Origin: Halalkalibacillus halophilus DSM 18494 | Lineage (GTDB): Bacteria; Bacillota; Bacilli; Bacillales; Alkalibacillaceae | DNA length: 64,000 nt | NCBI RefSeq assembly: GCF_000423105.1 | Contig: NZ_AUHI01000013.1 | Span: forward strand, 7,659 to 71,658 | Direction: 5' to 3' | Shown here: piece after piece, positions 42,941 through 52,868 of the stretch | Position numbering within the stretch: the first letter of the stretch is position 1 | How the letters are laid out: each line of letters starts with the position of its first letter | Made by a program: the position numbers and the translations under genes | Notes under the pieces: model-generated | Database searches by the model: none | What the model saw: only the letters and a program-made list of their open reading frames with translations | Told to the model about the DNA's origin: nothing

Positions 42941-44572
42941 TTATCTTTCTTGCTGAAATGCTTGTTTGATCGCATATGTCAAAATATGAGGTAATTCATT
43001 AAATGAGTAGTTCACTTCTAATCGTTCCGTCCATTGATGGGCATCTTTTCCAAGCGGACCAATGTTTGCTGTAGGGATCGAGTATTCTACTTCTTGAAGA
43101 TATGATAATTCTATTTTCTCCAGAGGCATGTTCTCTTTCAGGAAATAATAATCTTTATCCCCTTGGGCGTCTTCTCCAATGAAACTCAGGTCTGATATTC
43201 CATTAAAATAAGCTGCAATGGATGCTTTTCGATTAAATTGCTTATTCATATGCTCTTCTGTTTCGTCTAATAAGGATTGTACTTTTTTATTTTGGCTACT
43301 TGTAACAGCAGGGTAAAATGGCGGGCTATAAAATAAAACAATCATAGGTGCTAAATCTTTACACATATAAGCTAAATCTTGTACTAGCAATGTACTGAAA
43401 TCTCGATCACCATGATTCCTTTCTTTCACTAGTAAATTATGTCTTCTTTCTACTTCATGTTTGCCATAGCGTTCTTCTGCAATCTTATATAAATCGTGGA
43501 AATCAAACACACTAATATCTGTTTGAAGAAGCATATTTTTAGTTGATGAATCACCAAAATATTGAGTAGCGCTCTGATTCATGTGTTGCTTTACCTCTTT
43601 GGCAGTCTTTGTCATTACATCTCTTAGTTTCTTAGTTATATCTTCAACTGATTGCTTCATGAATAATACATTATACATAGATACAGCTGTCAAAGGAGTC
43701 TGTACAGAATATTGCTCCTTCAAATCACGGTTCATTAAACTTATAGGTGGTGGCGTCACTTCTGAATTTATTTTTTCCACAAATGTTTGATTTAGTTCTA
43801 GGTTTTTATTTAAATAACTAGACATTAGATTCGCATTAAGACCATGATATGGCTCTCCAACATGGGTTTCTTTTCCGTAGCAAAGAAACCCTGGCAAAAT
43901 TTTTCCGAGCGAACCAGAATACAAGTACATTTTGTCATCTTCAGGGAATTGTCTAAACATTGGTTCGCTATTTAAACACAAAATATATTCTAAGTCTTCC
44001 TCTTTCTCAAGCTCTTTTAAAACTTTTGTTGCTTCTAACATTCCAAGTGAATTCGCTTCTTCATCCGGGACGACAAGCAATAAAATATTTCCATCAAATT
44101 CCTCTTCCATTGCTTGTTCTAGCATCGACATGTGTAAAGAAGTACCAGCTTTCATATCCATTGTTCCTCTTCCAAACAACCACGATTCCTTCGAATTTAA
44201 TAAATCACGTCTCGCTTCATCAGGTAACTCTGTTTCTTCTTCTTTTAGTTTTTTTGTAAGCTCATTAGGGCGAAACGCTAAATCTTTATAAGAACCATAG
44301 TCATCAACATCTACTACGTCGATATGACTTAACAAAATAATAGTCTTTTTCTTCGTACCTCTTTTCACAAGCGCAGTTAATAATTCTCTACCATCCTCTA
44401 AAGGGGAAATCTTTATATGGTTTGAATGTGTCTTAAAATACTCTTCTTGATGCAGTAAATTATATATATATTCAATTATTGCGATTTCTTCACGAGAACC
44501 TGTGATACTTTGATATTGGACAAGATTACAAAGTAGTTCTTTAAGCTCGTACTTGGATTGCCATTTTCCCAT
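42941..44572 (-). CDS. yqjN: RocB-like M20-family peptidase (YqjN type)
   Basis: A 543-residue M20-fold metallo-hydrolase. Metal-binding motifs are seen at LLSHIDVVDVDD, GRGTMDMKAG and VPDEEANSLG. It has the length and layout of RocB/YqjN, proteins linked to arginine and amino-acid degradation but not biochemically defined. No roc genes are nearby. It lies upstream of yqjP with a 66-base gap and may form an operon with it. Confidence 0.85.
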   Translation of the reverse strand: MGKWQSKYELKELLCNLVQYQSITGSREEIAIIEYIYNLLHQEEYFKTHSNHIKISPLEDGRELLTALVKRGTKKKTIILLSHIDVVDVDDYGSYKDLAFRPNELTKKLKEEETELPDEARRDLLNSKESWLFGRGTMDMKAGTSLHMSMLEQAMEEEFDGNILLLVVPDEEANSLGMLEATKVLKELEKEEDLEYILCLNSEPMFRQFPEDDKMYLYSGSLGKILPGFLCYGKETHVGEPYHGLNANLMSSYLNKNLELNQTFVEKINSEVTPPPISLMNRDLKEQYSVQTPLTAVSMYNVLFMKQSVEDITKKLRDVMTKTAKEVKQHMNQSATQYFGDSSTKNMLLQTDISVFDFHDLYKIAEERYGKHEVERRHNLLVKERNHGDRDFSTLLVQDLAYMCKDLAPMIVLFYSPPFYPAVTSSQNKKVQSLLDETEEHMNKQFNRKASIAAYFNGISDLSFIGEDAQGDKDYYFLKENMPLEKIELSYLQEVEYSIPTANIGPLGKDAHQWTERLEVNYSFNELPHILTYAIKQAFQQER

Positions 44573-44656
44573 TTTCAGACCGCCTCCTATATTGACTTTT
44601 CAAGGTATATACACCACAATCATAACAGATAATTGAAAGAGGTGTTTCCAATTAAT

Positions 44657-45379
44657 ATGGAAGTTTTTGCTCATAGAGGAGCAAGTAAGCAAGCTCCAGA
44701 GAACACACTAGTGGCATTCGAGTTAGCCAATCAATACGGAGCTAACGGGATCGAACTAGATGTTCACTTGACAAAAGACCACGTCCCCGTGATTATACAT
44801 GATGAAAACATTAGAAGAACGACAAATGGCGTTGGGTTTGTGCAATCCTATACATTTGAAGAACTTGCTTCATTTGATGCAGGGTCTTGGTACAACCCAA
44901 AATTTAATCAATCAAAGATTATGTCCTTAGAACAATTTATGGAATGGTTTGTTAAAAAAGAGATGAAAGTTAATATGGAGTTAAAAACAAAAGTAATCGA
45001 GTACCCAAATATTGAACAAATTGTTTCTGATTATATTAATCAATATCAGGTGAATGATCGCACAATCATATCTAGTTTTAACCCAGAAACAATCCAGCGC
45101 TTTCGTGAGGTAAATAAACGTATTGAACTTGCGTGGCTTACTAAAATCAGAGTAAGACGTGTAGATCTTTTGTTAGAAGAAATTGGAGCAAACTCTATTC
45201 ACATAAATCAAAGGTTGCTTTCATCAAGAATGTTAAAGCTAATCATTGAACGAAACATTCCTTTTAGAGTTTATACAGTTAATAAAACGTCAACAATGAA
45301 AAAATGTGAAATTATGGGTGCTAAGAGCATCATAACAGATGTTCCTGACCGCGCGTTACAAGTATTACAACACACATGA
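44657..45379 (+). CDS. Glycerophosphodiester phosphodiesterase
   Basis: A 240-residue GDPD-family enzyme that releases glycerol-3-phosphate from glycerophosphodiesters. The motif HRGASKQAPENT at the start, the metal ligands in GIELDVHLTKD and the VPVIIHD strand are diagnostic. No signal peptide, so it is cytoplasmic (YqiK/UgpQ type, not secreted GlpQ). The frame begins with a TTG at 44633; the ATG at 44657 is preferred. It precedes namA by 17 bases. Confidence 0.92.
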   Translation: MEVFAHRGASKQAPENTLVAFELANQYGANGIELDVHLTKDHVPVIIHDENIRRTTNGVGFVQSYTFEELASFDAGSWYNPKFNQSKIMSLEQFMEWFVKKEMKVNMELKTKVIEYPNIEQIVSDYINQYQVNDRTIISSFNPETIQRFREVNKRIELAWLTKIRVRRVDLLLEEIGANSIHINQRLLSSRMLKLIIERNIPFRVYTVNKTSTMKKCEIMGAKSIITDVPDRALQVLQHT

Positions 45380-45396
45380 TACGGAGGAATTTAATA

Positions 45397-46413
45397 ATGG
45401 AACGAAAGCTCTTTGAACCTATATCAATTAATCAGGTGACACTTAAAAACCGCATTGCCATGTCCCCAATGTGTATGTATGCTTGCGAACAAGAAGATGG
45501 AAAAGTAACCCCTTTCCATATTACACATTATGAAAGTCGAGCAGTTGGTCAAACAGGTTTGGTCATGTTAGAAGCTACCTCCATCCAACCAGAAGGTCGA
45601 ATATCTCCACAAGATCTTGGTATTTGGGAGGATAGTCAAATTAAAGATCTAAAGCACCTAACAAGTAGAATCCATGCTCACGGGGCAAAATCCGGAATTC
45701 AACTAGCCCATGCCGGAAGGAAAGCAAGGAATAGTGGACCAATTCTAGCACCTAGTCCTATAGCATTTAATGAAAACTTAGAATCTCCAAATGAAATGAC
45801 CACAGGAGATATCGATGAAACTATAAAAGCATTTAAAAACGCTGCAAGGCGAGCAAAAGAAGCTAACTTTGATATAATTGAAATACATGCCGCACACGGT
45901 TATTTAATCAACCAATTTTTATCCCCTTTAACAAACCACAGAAATGATGAATATGGTGGAACAAAAGAAAACCGTTATACATTTTTACAAAAAGCAATTG
46001 AAGCAGTCCAAAGTGAAAATGATTCCCCAATCTTTGTCCGTATATCTGCATCTGAATATCATAAGGATGGTAATAGTTATGAGGACTTTGTCTACTTCTC
46101 TAACCAAATGAAAAATCAAGGTGTCGCATTGGTTGATTGTAGTTCTGGAGGAGTGGTACCAGCCCAAATAACGCCTTATCCCGGCTATCAGGTCCCGTTT
46201 GCGGAAAAACTTAAACACGATGTTGGAATCAAAACTGGAGCTGTTGGTTTAATTACAAATGGTGCTCAAGCAGAAGAGATTTTAAGAAACAACCGGGCTG
46301 ATCTTGTTTTTATTGGAAGACCTATGTTATTAAATCCCTATTGGACAAAACAGGTTTCAGATGAATTAGATGTAAAAATTGAAGCCCCATCTTCTTATCA
46401 AAAAATCTGGTAA
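45397..46413 (+). CDS. namA: NADPH dehydrogenase NamA (old yellow enzyme)
   Basis: FMN-dependent ene-reductase of the YqjM type. The chosen ATG (45397), preceded by CGGAGGAAT, gives 338 residues, the same as B. subtilis YqjM. The N-terminal motif KNRIAMSPMCMY carries the redox-tuning cysteine. Substrate-binding histidines lie in EIHAAHGYLINQFLSP. It may act in detoxification of electrophiles. Sits between GDPD and RNase Z. Confidence 0.94.
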   Translation: MERKLFEPISINQVTLKNRIAMSPMCMYACEQEDGKVTPFHITHYESRAVGQTGLVMLEATSIQPEGRISPQDLGIWEDSQIKDLKHLTSRIHAHGAKSGIQLAHAGRKARNSGPILAPSPIAFNENLESPNEMTTGDIDETIKAFKNAARRAKEANFDIIEIHAAHGYLINQFLSPLTNHRNDEYGGTKENRYTFLQKAIEAVQSENDSPIFVRISASEYHKDGNSYEDFVYFSNQMKNQGVALVDCSSGGVVPAQITPYPGYQVPFAEKLKHDVGIKTGAVGLITNGAQAEEILRNNRADLVFIGRPMLLNPYWTKQVSDELDVKIEAPSSYQKIW

Positions 46414-46438
46414 TCAGCGGATTAAAGGAGTTTAGCTT

Positions 46439-47356
46439 ATGGAACTTACCTTTCTCGGTACTGGTTCTGGTGTGCCTTCCAAACAACGAAATGTGTCTAG
46501 CATAGCCTTAAGTATGCTACAAGACCGAAATGAAGTTTGGTTATTTGATTGTGGAGAAGCAACCCAACACCAGATATTAAAGACGAATATAAAACCTAGA
46601 AAAATTAACAAAGTCTTAATTACTCATTTACATGGGGATCACATTTTTGGTTTGCCAGGCTTTCTTAGCAGTAGGGGATTTCAAGACGGAACTTCCCCTG
46701 TTCAAATAATTGGTCCAAAAGCGATAAAGGATTTTATGGAAATCGCTTTGAAAGTAAGTGAAACCTCCCTTCGTTACCCGATTTCCTACAAACAAGTCTC
46801 AGAAGATAAACTTTTAGAAGACAATCATTTAATCCTCTATGGAAAATCCTTAAAACATGGGGTGGATTCATTTGGGTATTTAATTGAAGAAAAGGATAGT
46901 CCAGGTCATTTGATTCCTGAAAAACTGAAAAACCTTGGGATAAAACCAGGTCCAAGCTATCAGAGGATTAAAGACGATGGTTTTCTTCAACTAGAAAATG
47001 GCGAAACAATTTTTCGTGAGGATGTTAGTGGACCACCTATTAAGGGAAAACGAATAGCAATACTAGGTGACACGAGACCGACCCAAGAAATTATTAACTT
47101 TGTAGAGAATGTCGATGTTCTTGTACATGAAGCAACTTTTACGAAAGCAGATGAAGAACTCGCTATAGCATATAATCATTCGACTACTGCTGATGCTGCT
47201 CGGATTGCCAAACAGGCAAATGTGAAGCAACTATTACTTACCCACATTTCTTCGCGTTATCAATGGGAAGATCTTATGCGTGAGCAGAAAATGATAAGTG
47301 AAATATTTGAATCGGTAGCGTTCATGAATGACCTAGATACTTATACTATTAAATAA
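46439..47356 (+). CDS. rnz: Ribonuclease Z
   Basis: Removes 3' trailers from tRNA precursors lacking an encoded CCA. The 305-residue MBL-fold protein shows LGTGSGVPSK, the zinc motif THLHGDHIFGLPG and the C-terminal HEATF and THISSRY elements. It starts after AAAGGAG and is followed 12 bases later by an aldehyde dehydrogenase gene. Confidence 0.95.
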   Translation: MELTFLGTGSGVPSKQRNVSSIALSMLQDRNEVWLFDCGEATQHQILKTNIKPRKINKVLITHLHGDHIFGLPGFLSSRGFQDGTSPVQIIGPKAIKDFMEIALKVSETSLRYPISYKQVSEDKLLEDNHLILYGKSLKHGVDSFGYLIEEKDSPGHLIPEKLKNLGIKPGPSYQRIKDDGFLQLENGETIFREDVSGPPIKGKRIAILGDTRPTQEIINFVENVDVLVHEATFTKADEELAIAYNHSTTADAARIAKQANVKQLLLTHISSRYQWEDLMREQKMISEIFESVAFMNDLDTYTIK

Positions 47357-47368
47357 AGGAATGATGAC

Positions 47369-48739
47369 ATGACTGATTTAACGAAGTTAGTTAATAACCA
47401 AAAAGAATTATATTATGCAGGGAAAACCATGACCCATACATTCCGAAAACATCAATTACAAAAACTCAAAAGTATGTTAAAAAGATACGAACCTAGAATT
47501 TATGAAGCACTAAATAAAGATTTAAACAAATCATCTTATGAGGTACTGATGACAGAGCTCGGTTTTTTATTTCAAGAGATTGATGAAACCAGTAAGTATC
47601 TTAAAGATTGGATGGCAGTTGAAAAAGTAAAAACGCCAACTACCCATAAAGGTGCTAAAAGCTATATTTATAAGCAACCATACGGGGTTAGTTTAATTAT
47701 TAGCCCATGGAATTATCCCTTGCATCTGGCGCTAGCACCGTTAATTGGAGCAATTGCAGGAGGAAACACGGCAGTAATAAAACCTTCAGAATTCACACCG
47801 TATACAAGTGCCCTTCTAAAAGAGATGATTGAAGAAACATTTGAACCAAAATTTGTTTCCGTTGTCGAAGGTGAAAAAGAAACTACCCAGGAGTTATTAA
47901 ACCTTCCATTCGATTACATCTTCTTCACAGGAAGTACTAAAGTCGGAAAAATAATTATGGAAAAGGCAAGTCAACAACTTACACCCATAACATTAGAACT
48001 TGGCGGAAAAAGTCCATGTATCATAGATGAAGATGCTAAAATCGAGCTTGCAGCGCGAAGAGTTGCATGGGGGAAATTTATGAACGCAGGTCAAACATGT
48101 GTAGCTCCTGATTATGTGTTGGTTCATGAATCAATTAAACAAGATTTTATAAAACAACTTAAAATAGAAATCGAAAAGATGTATACAGCTAACCCTATTG
48201 AAAATGACGACTTCACAAAAATTGTTAATGCTCAACACTTTGATCGCTTGCTTAACCATTTGGATGATTCCAAAGTTATATTTGGTGGTGCCTCTGATCG
48301 TAACTTAGAGAAAATTAATCCTACAATTATGGATAACGTTACTTGGGAAGATCCTGTGATGCAAGAGGAGATTTTCGGCCCTATTTTACCAATAAGAACC
48401 TTTGAAAATGTATCCGAATTGCGTGAGGAAATCGATCATGCCAGAAATCCATTAGCTCTATATTACTTCTCGGAAAACAGTCAGAAACAAGAATGGGTAA
48501 TGAAAAATTTATCCTTTGGCGGAGGGTGTATAAATGATACTATTATGCATCTTGCCAATAGCAACTTACCATTTGGAGGAATTGGAGCAAGTGGTATAGG
48601 TAATTATCATGGAAAATCTAGTTTTGAGGCATTTACTCATCGTAAAAGTATTTTAAAACAAACAACTTCTTTCGACCTTTCATTTAGATATCCTAATTCA
48701 AATATAGGAAGAAAAGTATTGAAGAAATTGTTTAAGTAA
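47369..48739 (+). CDS. Aldehyde dehydrogenase, class 3 type
   Basis: A 456-residue NAD(P)-dependent aldehyde dehydrogenase resembling B. subtilis YwdH and fatty-aldehyde dehydrogenases. Catalytic C244 lies in NAGQTCVAPDYV, general base E210 in LELGGKSP, and the cofactor loop in FFTGSTKVGK. The short N-terminus and basic C-terminal tail fit class 3. Last gene of the plus-strand run GDPD-namA-rnz-ALDH. Substrate cannot be told from sequence. Confidence 0.92.
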   Translation: MTDLTKLVNNQKELYYAGKTMTHTFRKHQLQKLKSMLKRYEPRIYEALNKDLNKSSYEVLMTELGFLFQEIDETSKYLKDWMAVEKVKTPTTHKGAKSYIYKQPYGVSLIISPWNYPLHLALAPLIGAIAGGNTAVIKPSEFTPYTSALLKEMIEETFEPKFVSVVEGEKETTQELLNLPFDYIFFTGSTKVGKIIMEKASQQLTPITLELGGKSPCIIDEDAKIELAARRVAWGKFMNAGQTCVAPDYVLVHESIKQDFIKQLKIEIEKMYTANPIENDDFTKIVNAQHFDRLLNHLDDSKVIFGGASDRNLEKINPTIMDNVTWEDPVMQEEIFGPILPIRTFENVSELREEIDHARNPLALYYFSENSQKQEWVMKNLSFGGGCINDTIMHLANSNLPFGGIGASGIGNYHGKSSFEAFTHRKSILKQTTSFDLSFRYPNSNIGRKVLKKLFK

Positions 48740-48770
48740 CTTGTACTTTCCTAACAATTTTAAAATATAA

Positions 48771-48819
48771 AAAAATAATCATGGTAAGAGTTTCACTTTC
48801 TTTCCATGATTATTTTTTC
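48771..48819. terminator. Bidirectional terminator between the aldehyde dehydrogenase gene and dinB
   Basis: A 14-bp perfect stem AAAAATAATCATGG (48771-48784) with 48804-48817. A-rich and T-rich flanks serve both strands. The stem overlaps the dinB stop codon. Confidence 0.82.
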
Positions 48820-50045
48820 TTTTTATAATCCATTAAAAAATCCTTTTGAAAGCTTGTAGACATTTTTGGCTCCGATTGGTCCAATTTCTTAAATATACGA
48901 TCTCCATACTTCTCTTTCATTTTCTCTACTGCCTGATACAATGTTTCTTTTTCAGCTTCCGCTTCATAATTAAACAAATCCAGTTGTTTGGATGCATCTT
49001 CTAATGTGGTTAATTGTTGTGCAGTAACCCCAAGAAGTCTAATTGGTTCTTGGTTCCAGTGGGTCTGAAATAGGTCAAAGGCAATTTGATAGATCGCTTC
49101 TGCAGAATCTATATAATCGCGTAATTGCTTGCCACGAGTAATTGTTTTCCTATTGTGGTATCTAATCATAATTTGAATATTTTCGGAAACTACTTTCTTC
49201 GTTTTCATTCTTTCATGAACTTTTTCAGAAAGGGTTTTAAACATTCTCATGATTTCGGCCTCATCTGTTGTATCGAATGGGAGTGTTTTTGAATTACCGA
49301 TGCTTTTAAAGTCGTACACGGCATCTGGGTCTACTTCGCGGTCATCTTCTCCATTTGACCTAATATGCAACCTCTCTCCGTTTACACCGAGGAGCTGTTT
49401 CAAAGTCATCACATTCGCTTTTGCTAAATCACCTATAGTAAATAGGTTAAGCTGCTTTAGTTTTTCTTCCGTTTTAGCACCAACCCCGTACATTTCTCCA
49501 ATTGGTAAGGGCCATAACTTTTCATGTAACTCTCGTTTTCGAAGAACGGTTATTCCTTGCGGCTTTTTCATGTCTGAAGCCATTTTTGCTAGAAATTTAT
49601 TCGGGGCAATCCCAATACTACATGGCAAATCAAGTTCATCCAAAATTCTGTTCTGAATAGTTTGAGCAAGCTCTCTTGCGTCTACATTCTTACTAACTTC
49701 TGTTACATCCATAAATCCTTCATCAATGGAAACTGGTTGTACAATAGGTGTTATTTCAGATAGGATTGTAAATATTAGGCGTGATGCTTCTTTATATCTT
49801 TCAAAATTAGGTCGCATTACGATTAAATTGGGACATAAATCGTAAGCTTGCCATAGAGGCATTGTTGTTTTTACCCCTTTTGCTCTTGCTTCATAGCTAC
49901 TTGTAACGACTATTCCTTTTCTTTCTTCAGGGTTACCTGCAATCGCGAGTGGTTTTCCCTTCAAGTCAGGATTATATGCCATTTCAACAGAAGCATAGAA
50001 GCTATTCATATCCACGTGAAAAATTATTCGTCTTTTCATTTTCAT
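48810..50045 (-). CDS. dinB: DNA polymerase IV (PolY1 type)
   Basis: Y-family translesion polymerase. The 411-residue protein has catalytic acidic residues in FHVDMNSFYASVE and PVSIDEGFMDVTE, a helix-hairpin-helix thumb and a little-finger domain. Synteny with yqjE and the yqjD cluster points to B. subtilis YqjH (PolY1). No LexA box was seen upstream, but two palindromes are present at 50068-50083 and 50100-50115. The ribosome binding site is weak. Confidence 0.93.
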   Translation of the reverse strand: MKMKRRIIFHVDMNSFYASVEMAYNPDLKGKPLAIAGNPEERKGIVVTSSYEARAKGVKTTMPLWQAYDLCPNLIVMRPNFERYKEASRLIFTILSEITPIVQPVSIDEGFMDVTEVSKNVDARELAQTIQNRILDELDLPCSIGIAPNKFLAKMASDMKKPQGITVLRKRELHEKLWPLPIGEMYGVGAKTEEKLKQLNLFTIGDLAKANVMTLKQLLGVNGERLHIRSNGEDDREVDPDAVYDFKSIGNSKTLPFDTTDEAEIMRMFKTLSEKVHERMKTKKVVSENIQIMIRYHNRKTITRGKQLRDYIDSAEAIYQIAFDLFQTHWNQEPIRLLGVTAQQLTTLEDASKQLDLFNYEAEAEKETLYQAVEKMKEKYGDRIFKKLDQSEPKMSTSFQKDFLMDYKKKK

Positions 50046-50133
50046 TCACTCACATTCAAAAGACTTTTATACTAATTAGTATAGGCTTATTCTAAAACAC
50101 TATCAATTTTGATAGAGCACCGAACAAATTAAA

Positions 50134-50165
50134 AAATTAAGGAAGCAAGAGAACTTCCTTAATTT
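50134..50165 (-). terminator. Rho-independent terminator of the methylmalonyl-CoA operon
   Basis: A 12-bp perfect stem AAATTAAGGAAG (50134-50145) with 50154-50165. The minus-strand tail is TTTAATTTG. It follows yqjE by 16 bases. Confidence 0.87.
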
Positions 50166-50181
50166 ATTTAGATGTTATTAC

Positions 50182-51303
50182 TTAATGACTACTCTCTTCT
50201 ACTATTGCAGTTAACAATTCACCTATTTTATATAATTCATCTACTGGCATTCTTTCATTGGTAGTATGAATATTTTCGTAACCTACACAGAGATTCACAG
50301 TAGGAATGCCAAATCCAGCGATGATATTCGCATCACTTCCACCGCCACTTGCAAGCAATTCACTTTCTCGCCCTATTCTTGTAGCAGCTTTTTTAGCAAC
50401 TTCCACTACATGATCTCCTTCTTGATGCTTAAACCCAGGATACATGTGACGAACATCCACATGTATTTCTCCTCCAACGTCACTTTCAGCTTTTTTACAA
50501 GCTTCTACCATTTTTTCAATTTGATCATCGAGTTTTTCTTTTACTAATGATCTTGCTTCAGCTAGTATATATGCTTCATCGCAAACAATATTCGTTGCCT
50601 GACCGCCTTCAATTCTTCCAATATTAGCAGTCGTTTCATCATCAATTCGACCTAATGGCATCTTAGAAACCGCTTTTGCTGCTAATGTAATAGCAGAAAT
50701 TCCTTGTTCTGGTGCAACCCCTGCATGTGCTGTTTTGCCTCTAGAAGTAATATGAAGCTTAGCTTGAAAAGGCGCTGCTACGATAATGTTTCCAACTTTA
50801 CCATTACTATCTACTGCGTAACCATAGGATGCATAAATCAAGTCAGAATCCAATGCTCTAGCACCAACTAAACCAGACTCTTCCCCAACAGTAATAACAA
50901 ATTGAATATCCCCATGTTCCAGGTCATTATCTTTTATAGCTTTAATCATTTCTAATAATGCTGCTACCCCAGCTTTATCATCTGCACCTAATATAGTCGT
51001 TCCATCAGAAACTATATAGTCACCCTCAATGGTAGGCTTAATTCCTTTACCAGGTGTGACTGTATCCATGTGTGCTGTGAAATAAATCGGTTCTACTCCT
51101 TCTTTATTTCCTTTTAGTGTACAAATTAAGTTATTCGCACCATGTCCTGTTTTTTCTTTAGCTTGATCTTCTTTAACTTCTAATCCTAAGGTATTAAATT
51201 TCTCAATTAATACTTTGGAAATTTCTTGTTCGTATTTCGTTTCGGAATCAATTTGAACAAGCTCCATAAATTCATTTAGTAATCTTTCCTGGTTGATATT
51301 CAT
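50182..51303 (-). CDS. yqjE: M20-family tripeptidase-like protein YqjE
   Basis: A 373-residue M20/PepT-like metallopeptidase. Metal motifs: FTAHMDTV (His and Asp), ILGADDKAG (bridging Asp), TVGEESGLVGA (catalytic Glu) and a C-terminal GGGSDAN. In B. subtilis the same gene follows yqjD. Here it is the last gene of the methylmalonyl-CoA operon, 17 bases after the carboxyltransferase gene. Any metabolic link to the operon is unproven. Confidence 0.9.
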   Translation of the reverse strand: MNINQERLLNEFMELVQIDSETKYEQEISKVLIEKFNTLGLEVKEDQAKEKTGHGANNLICTLKGNKEGVEPIYFTAHMDTVTPGKGIKPTIEGDYIVSDGTTILGADDKAGVAALLEMIKAIKDNDLEHGDIQFVITVGEESGLVGARALDSDLIYASYGYAVDSNGKVGNIIVAAPFQAKLHITSRGKTAHAGVAPEQGISAITLAAKAVSKMPLGRIDDETTANIGRIEGGQATNIVCDEAYILAEARSLVKEKLDDQIEKMVEACKKAESDVGGEIHVDVRHMYPGFKHQEGDHVVEVAKKAATRIGRESELLASGGGSDANIIAGFGIPTVNLCVGYENIHTTNERMPVDELYKIGELLTAIVEESSH

Positions 51304-51320
51304 TTGTAATCCTCCATTTA

Positions 51321-52868
51321 TTAAAGTGGAATATTGCCATGTTTCTTTTTCGGGCGTTGTTCTGTTTTATTTTCTAACATTTTTAAACTTTGAGCTAGTT
51401 TTATTCTAGTTTCTCTCGGGTCAATGACATCGTCTACCATACCGAGGCCTGCTGCAACATAAGGATTTGCAAATTTTTCTCTATAGTCATCAATTTTTTC
51501 TTTTCTTGTCTCTTCTGGTGTATCACTATTTTTTATATCATTTGCGAAAATGATATTTGCTGCACCCTCTGGACCCATGACAGCTATTTCTGCGTTCGGC
51601 CATGCAAATACTAGGTCAGCACCTATGGATTTACTATTTAGTGCTACATAGGCTCCACCGTATGCTTTACGAGTGATAACAGTAATCTTCGGGACAGTCG
51701 CTTCCGAGTATGCATATAGAATTTTTGCGCCATGGCGGATGATCCCACCATGTTCTTGCTTAATCCCAGGGAAAAATCCTGTCACATCTTCAAATGTAAC
51801 AATAGGTACATTAAATGAGTCACACAACCTAATAAAACGAGCTGCTTTATCACTAGAGTCAATATCTAAACCTCCAGCCATGTTCTTCGGTTGGTTACAA
51901 ACTAAACCAATTGTTTCCCCTTTAATACGTGCAAATCCTACAACGATATTTCTTGCAAAATCTCTATGCACTTCAAAGAAAGAGTCCTCATCAACAACTT
52001 CATTTATAACCGTGCGTACGTCATAAGGACGAATTGGATCGAATGGAATCAATTCAGTAAGTTCTTCTCGGAAATCTGATTGCTCTTTTGATTCTAATTT
52101 TGGCGTTTTTAACTGACTATTTTGAGGTAAGTAGGAAATTAGTTGCTTCACTTGATCAAGTGCTTGTTCTTCTGTCTCTGCTTTCAAGTGTGCATTACCA
52201 CTTTTCGAGTTATGTACACTTGCTCCACCTAATCCTTCAGGTGTGATTTTCTCACCAGTTACCGTTTCAATTACCTTGGGCCCTGTAATGAACATTTGGG
52301 ATGTTTCTTCCACCATAATTACAAAGTCAGTAATTGCCGGAGAATATACTGCTCCACCTGCACATGGACCCATAATAACTGATATTTGCGGAATAACCCC
52401 AGAATATATTGAATTACGGTAAAATACATGACCGTAACCATCCAATGAAGCTACACCTTCTTGTATTCTCGCTCCACCTGAATCATTAAGTCCAATGAAT
52501 GGAGTGCCATTCTTAGCAGCAAGGTCCATAACAGCTGCGATTTTTTTACCGTGCATTTCCCCAAGTGCCCCGCCATATACAGTAAAGTCTTGAGCAAATA
52601 AATATATTGGTCGACCTTCAACAGTACCATATCCAGTCACTACACCTTCACCTGGTACTTCTTTTCCGTCCATACCAAAGTCTGTTACTCGATGTTCAAT
52701 AAACGGATTTAACTCTACAAAAGAGCCTTCATCTAACAAATAAGCTATACGTTCCCTAGCAGTCAACTTGCCTTTATCGCGCTGCTTTTGTATTTTTTCA
52801 TCTCCGCCGCCCATTTCTACTTTGCGACGTTTATCATAAAGTTCATTTATTTTATCGTATATGTCCAT
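51321..52868 (-). CDS. yqjD: Acyl-CoA carboxylase carboxyltransferase subunit (PccB/YqjD type)
   Basis: A 515-residue carboxyltransferase of the propionyl-CoA carboxylase beta / methylmalonyl-CoA decarboxylase alpha family. Two crotonase-like halves are visible, with GGARIQEG and MGPCAGGAVYSPA in the first and DVTGFFPGIKQEHGGIIRHGAK and ITRKAYGGAY in the second. The ATG at 52868 overlaps the epimerase stop by one base (TAATG) and follows GGAGG. No biotin carboxylase, biotin carrier or sodium-pump subunit is in the window, so the partner lies elsewhere and direction of the reaction is open. Confidence 0.9.
   Translation of the reverse strand: MDIYDKINELYDKRRKVEMGGGDEKIQKQRDKGKLTARERIAYLLDEGSFVELNPFIEHRVTDFGMDGKEVPGEGVVTGYGTVEGRPIYLFAQDFTVYGGALGEMHGKKIAAVMDLAAKNGTPFIGLNDSGGARIQEGVASLDGYGHVFYRNSIYSGVIPQISVIMGPCAGGAVYSPAITDFVIMVEETSQMFITGPKVIETVTGEKITPEGLGGASVHNSKSGNAHLKAETEEQALDQVKQLISYLPQNSQLKTPKLESKEQSDFREELTELIPFDPIRPYDVRTVINEVVDEDSFFEVHRDFARNIVVGFARIKGETIGLVCNQPKNMAGGLDIDSSDKAARFIRLCDSFNVPIVTFEDVTGFFPGIKQEHGGIIRHGAKILYAYSEATVPKITVITRKAYGGAYVALNSKSIGADLVFAWPNAEIAVMGPEGAANIIFANDIKNSDTPEETRKEKIDDYREKFANPYVAAGLGMVDDVIDPRETRIKLAQSLKMLENKTEQRPKKKHGNIPL

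Noticed and set aside
43932..44291. Plus-strand open frames of about 100 codons inside yqjN
   Set aside because: They are antisense to a well-supported M20 peptidase gene, have serine-rich shadow composition and no ribosome binding site.
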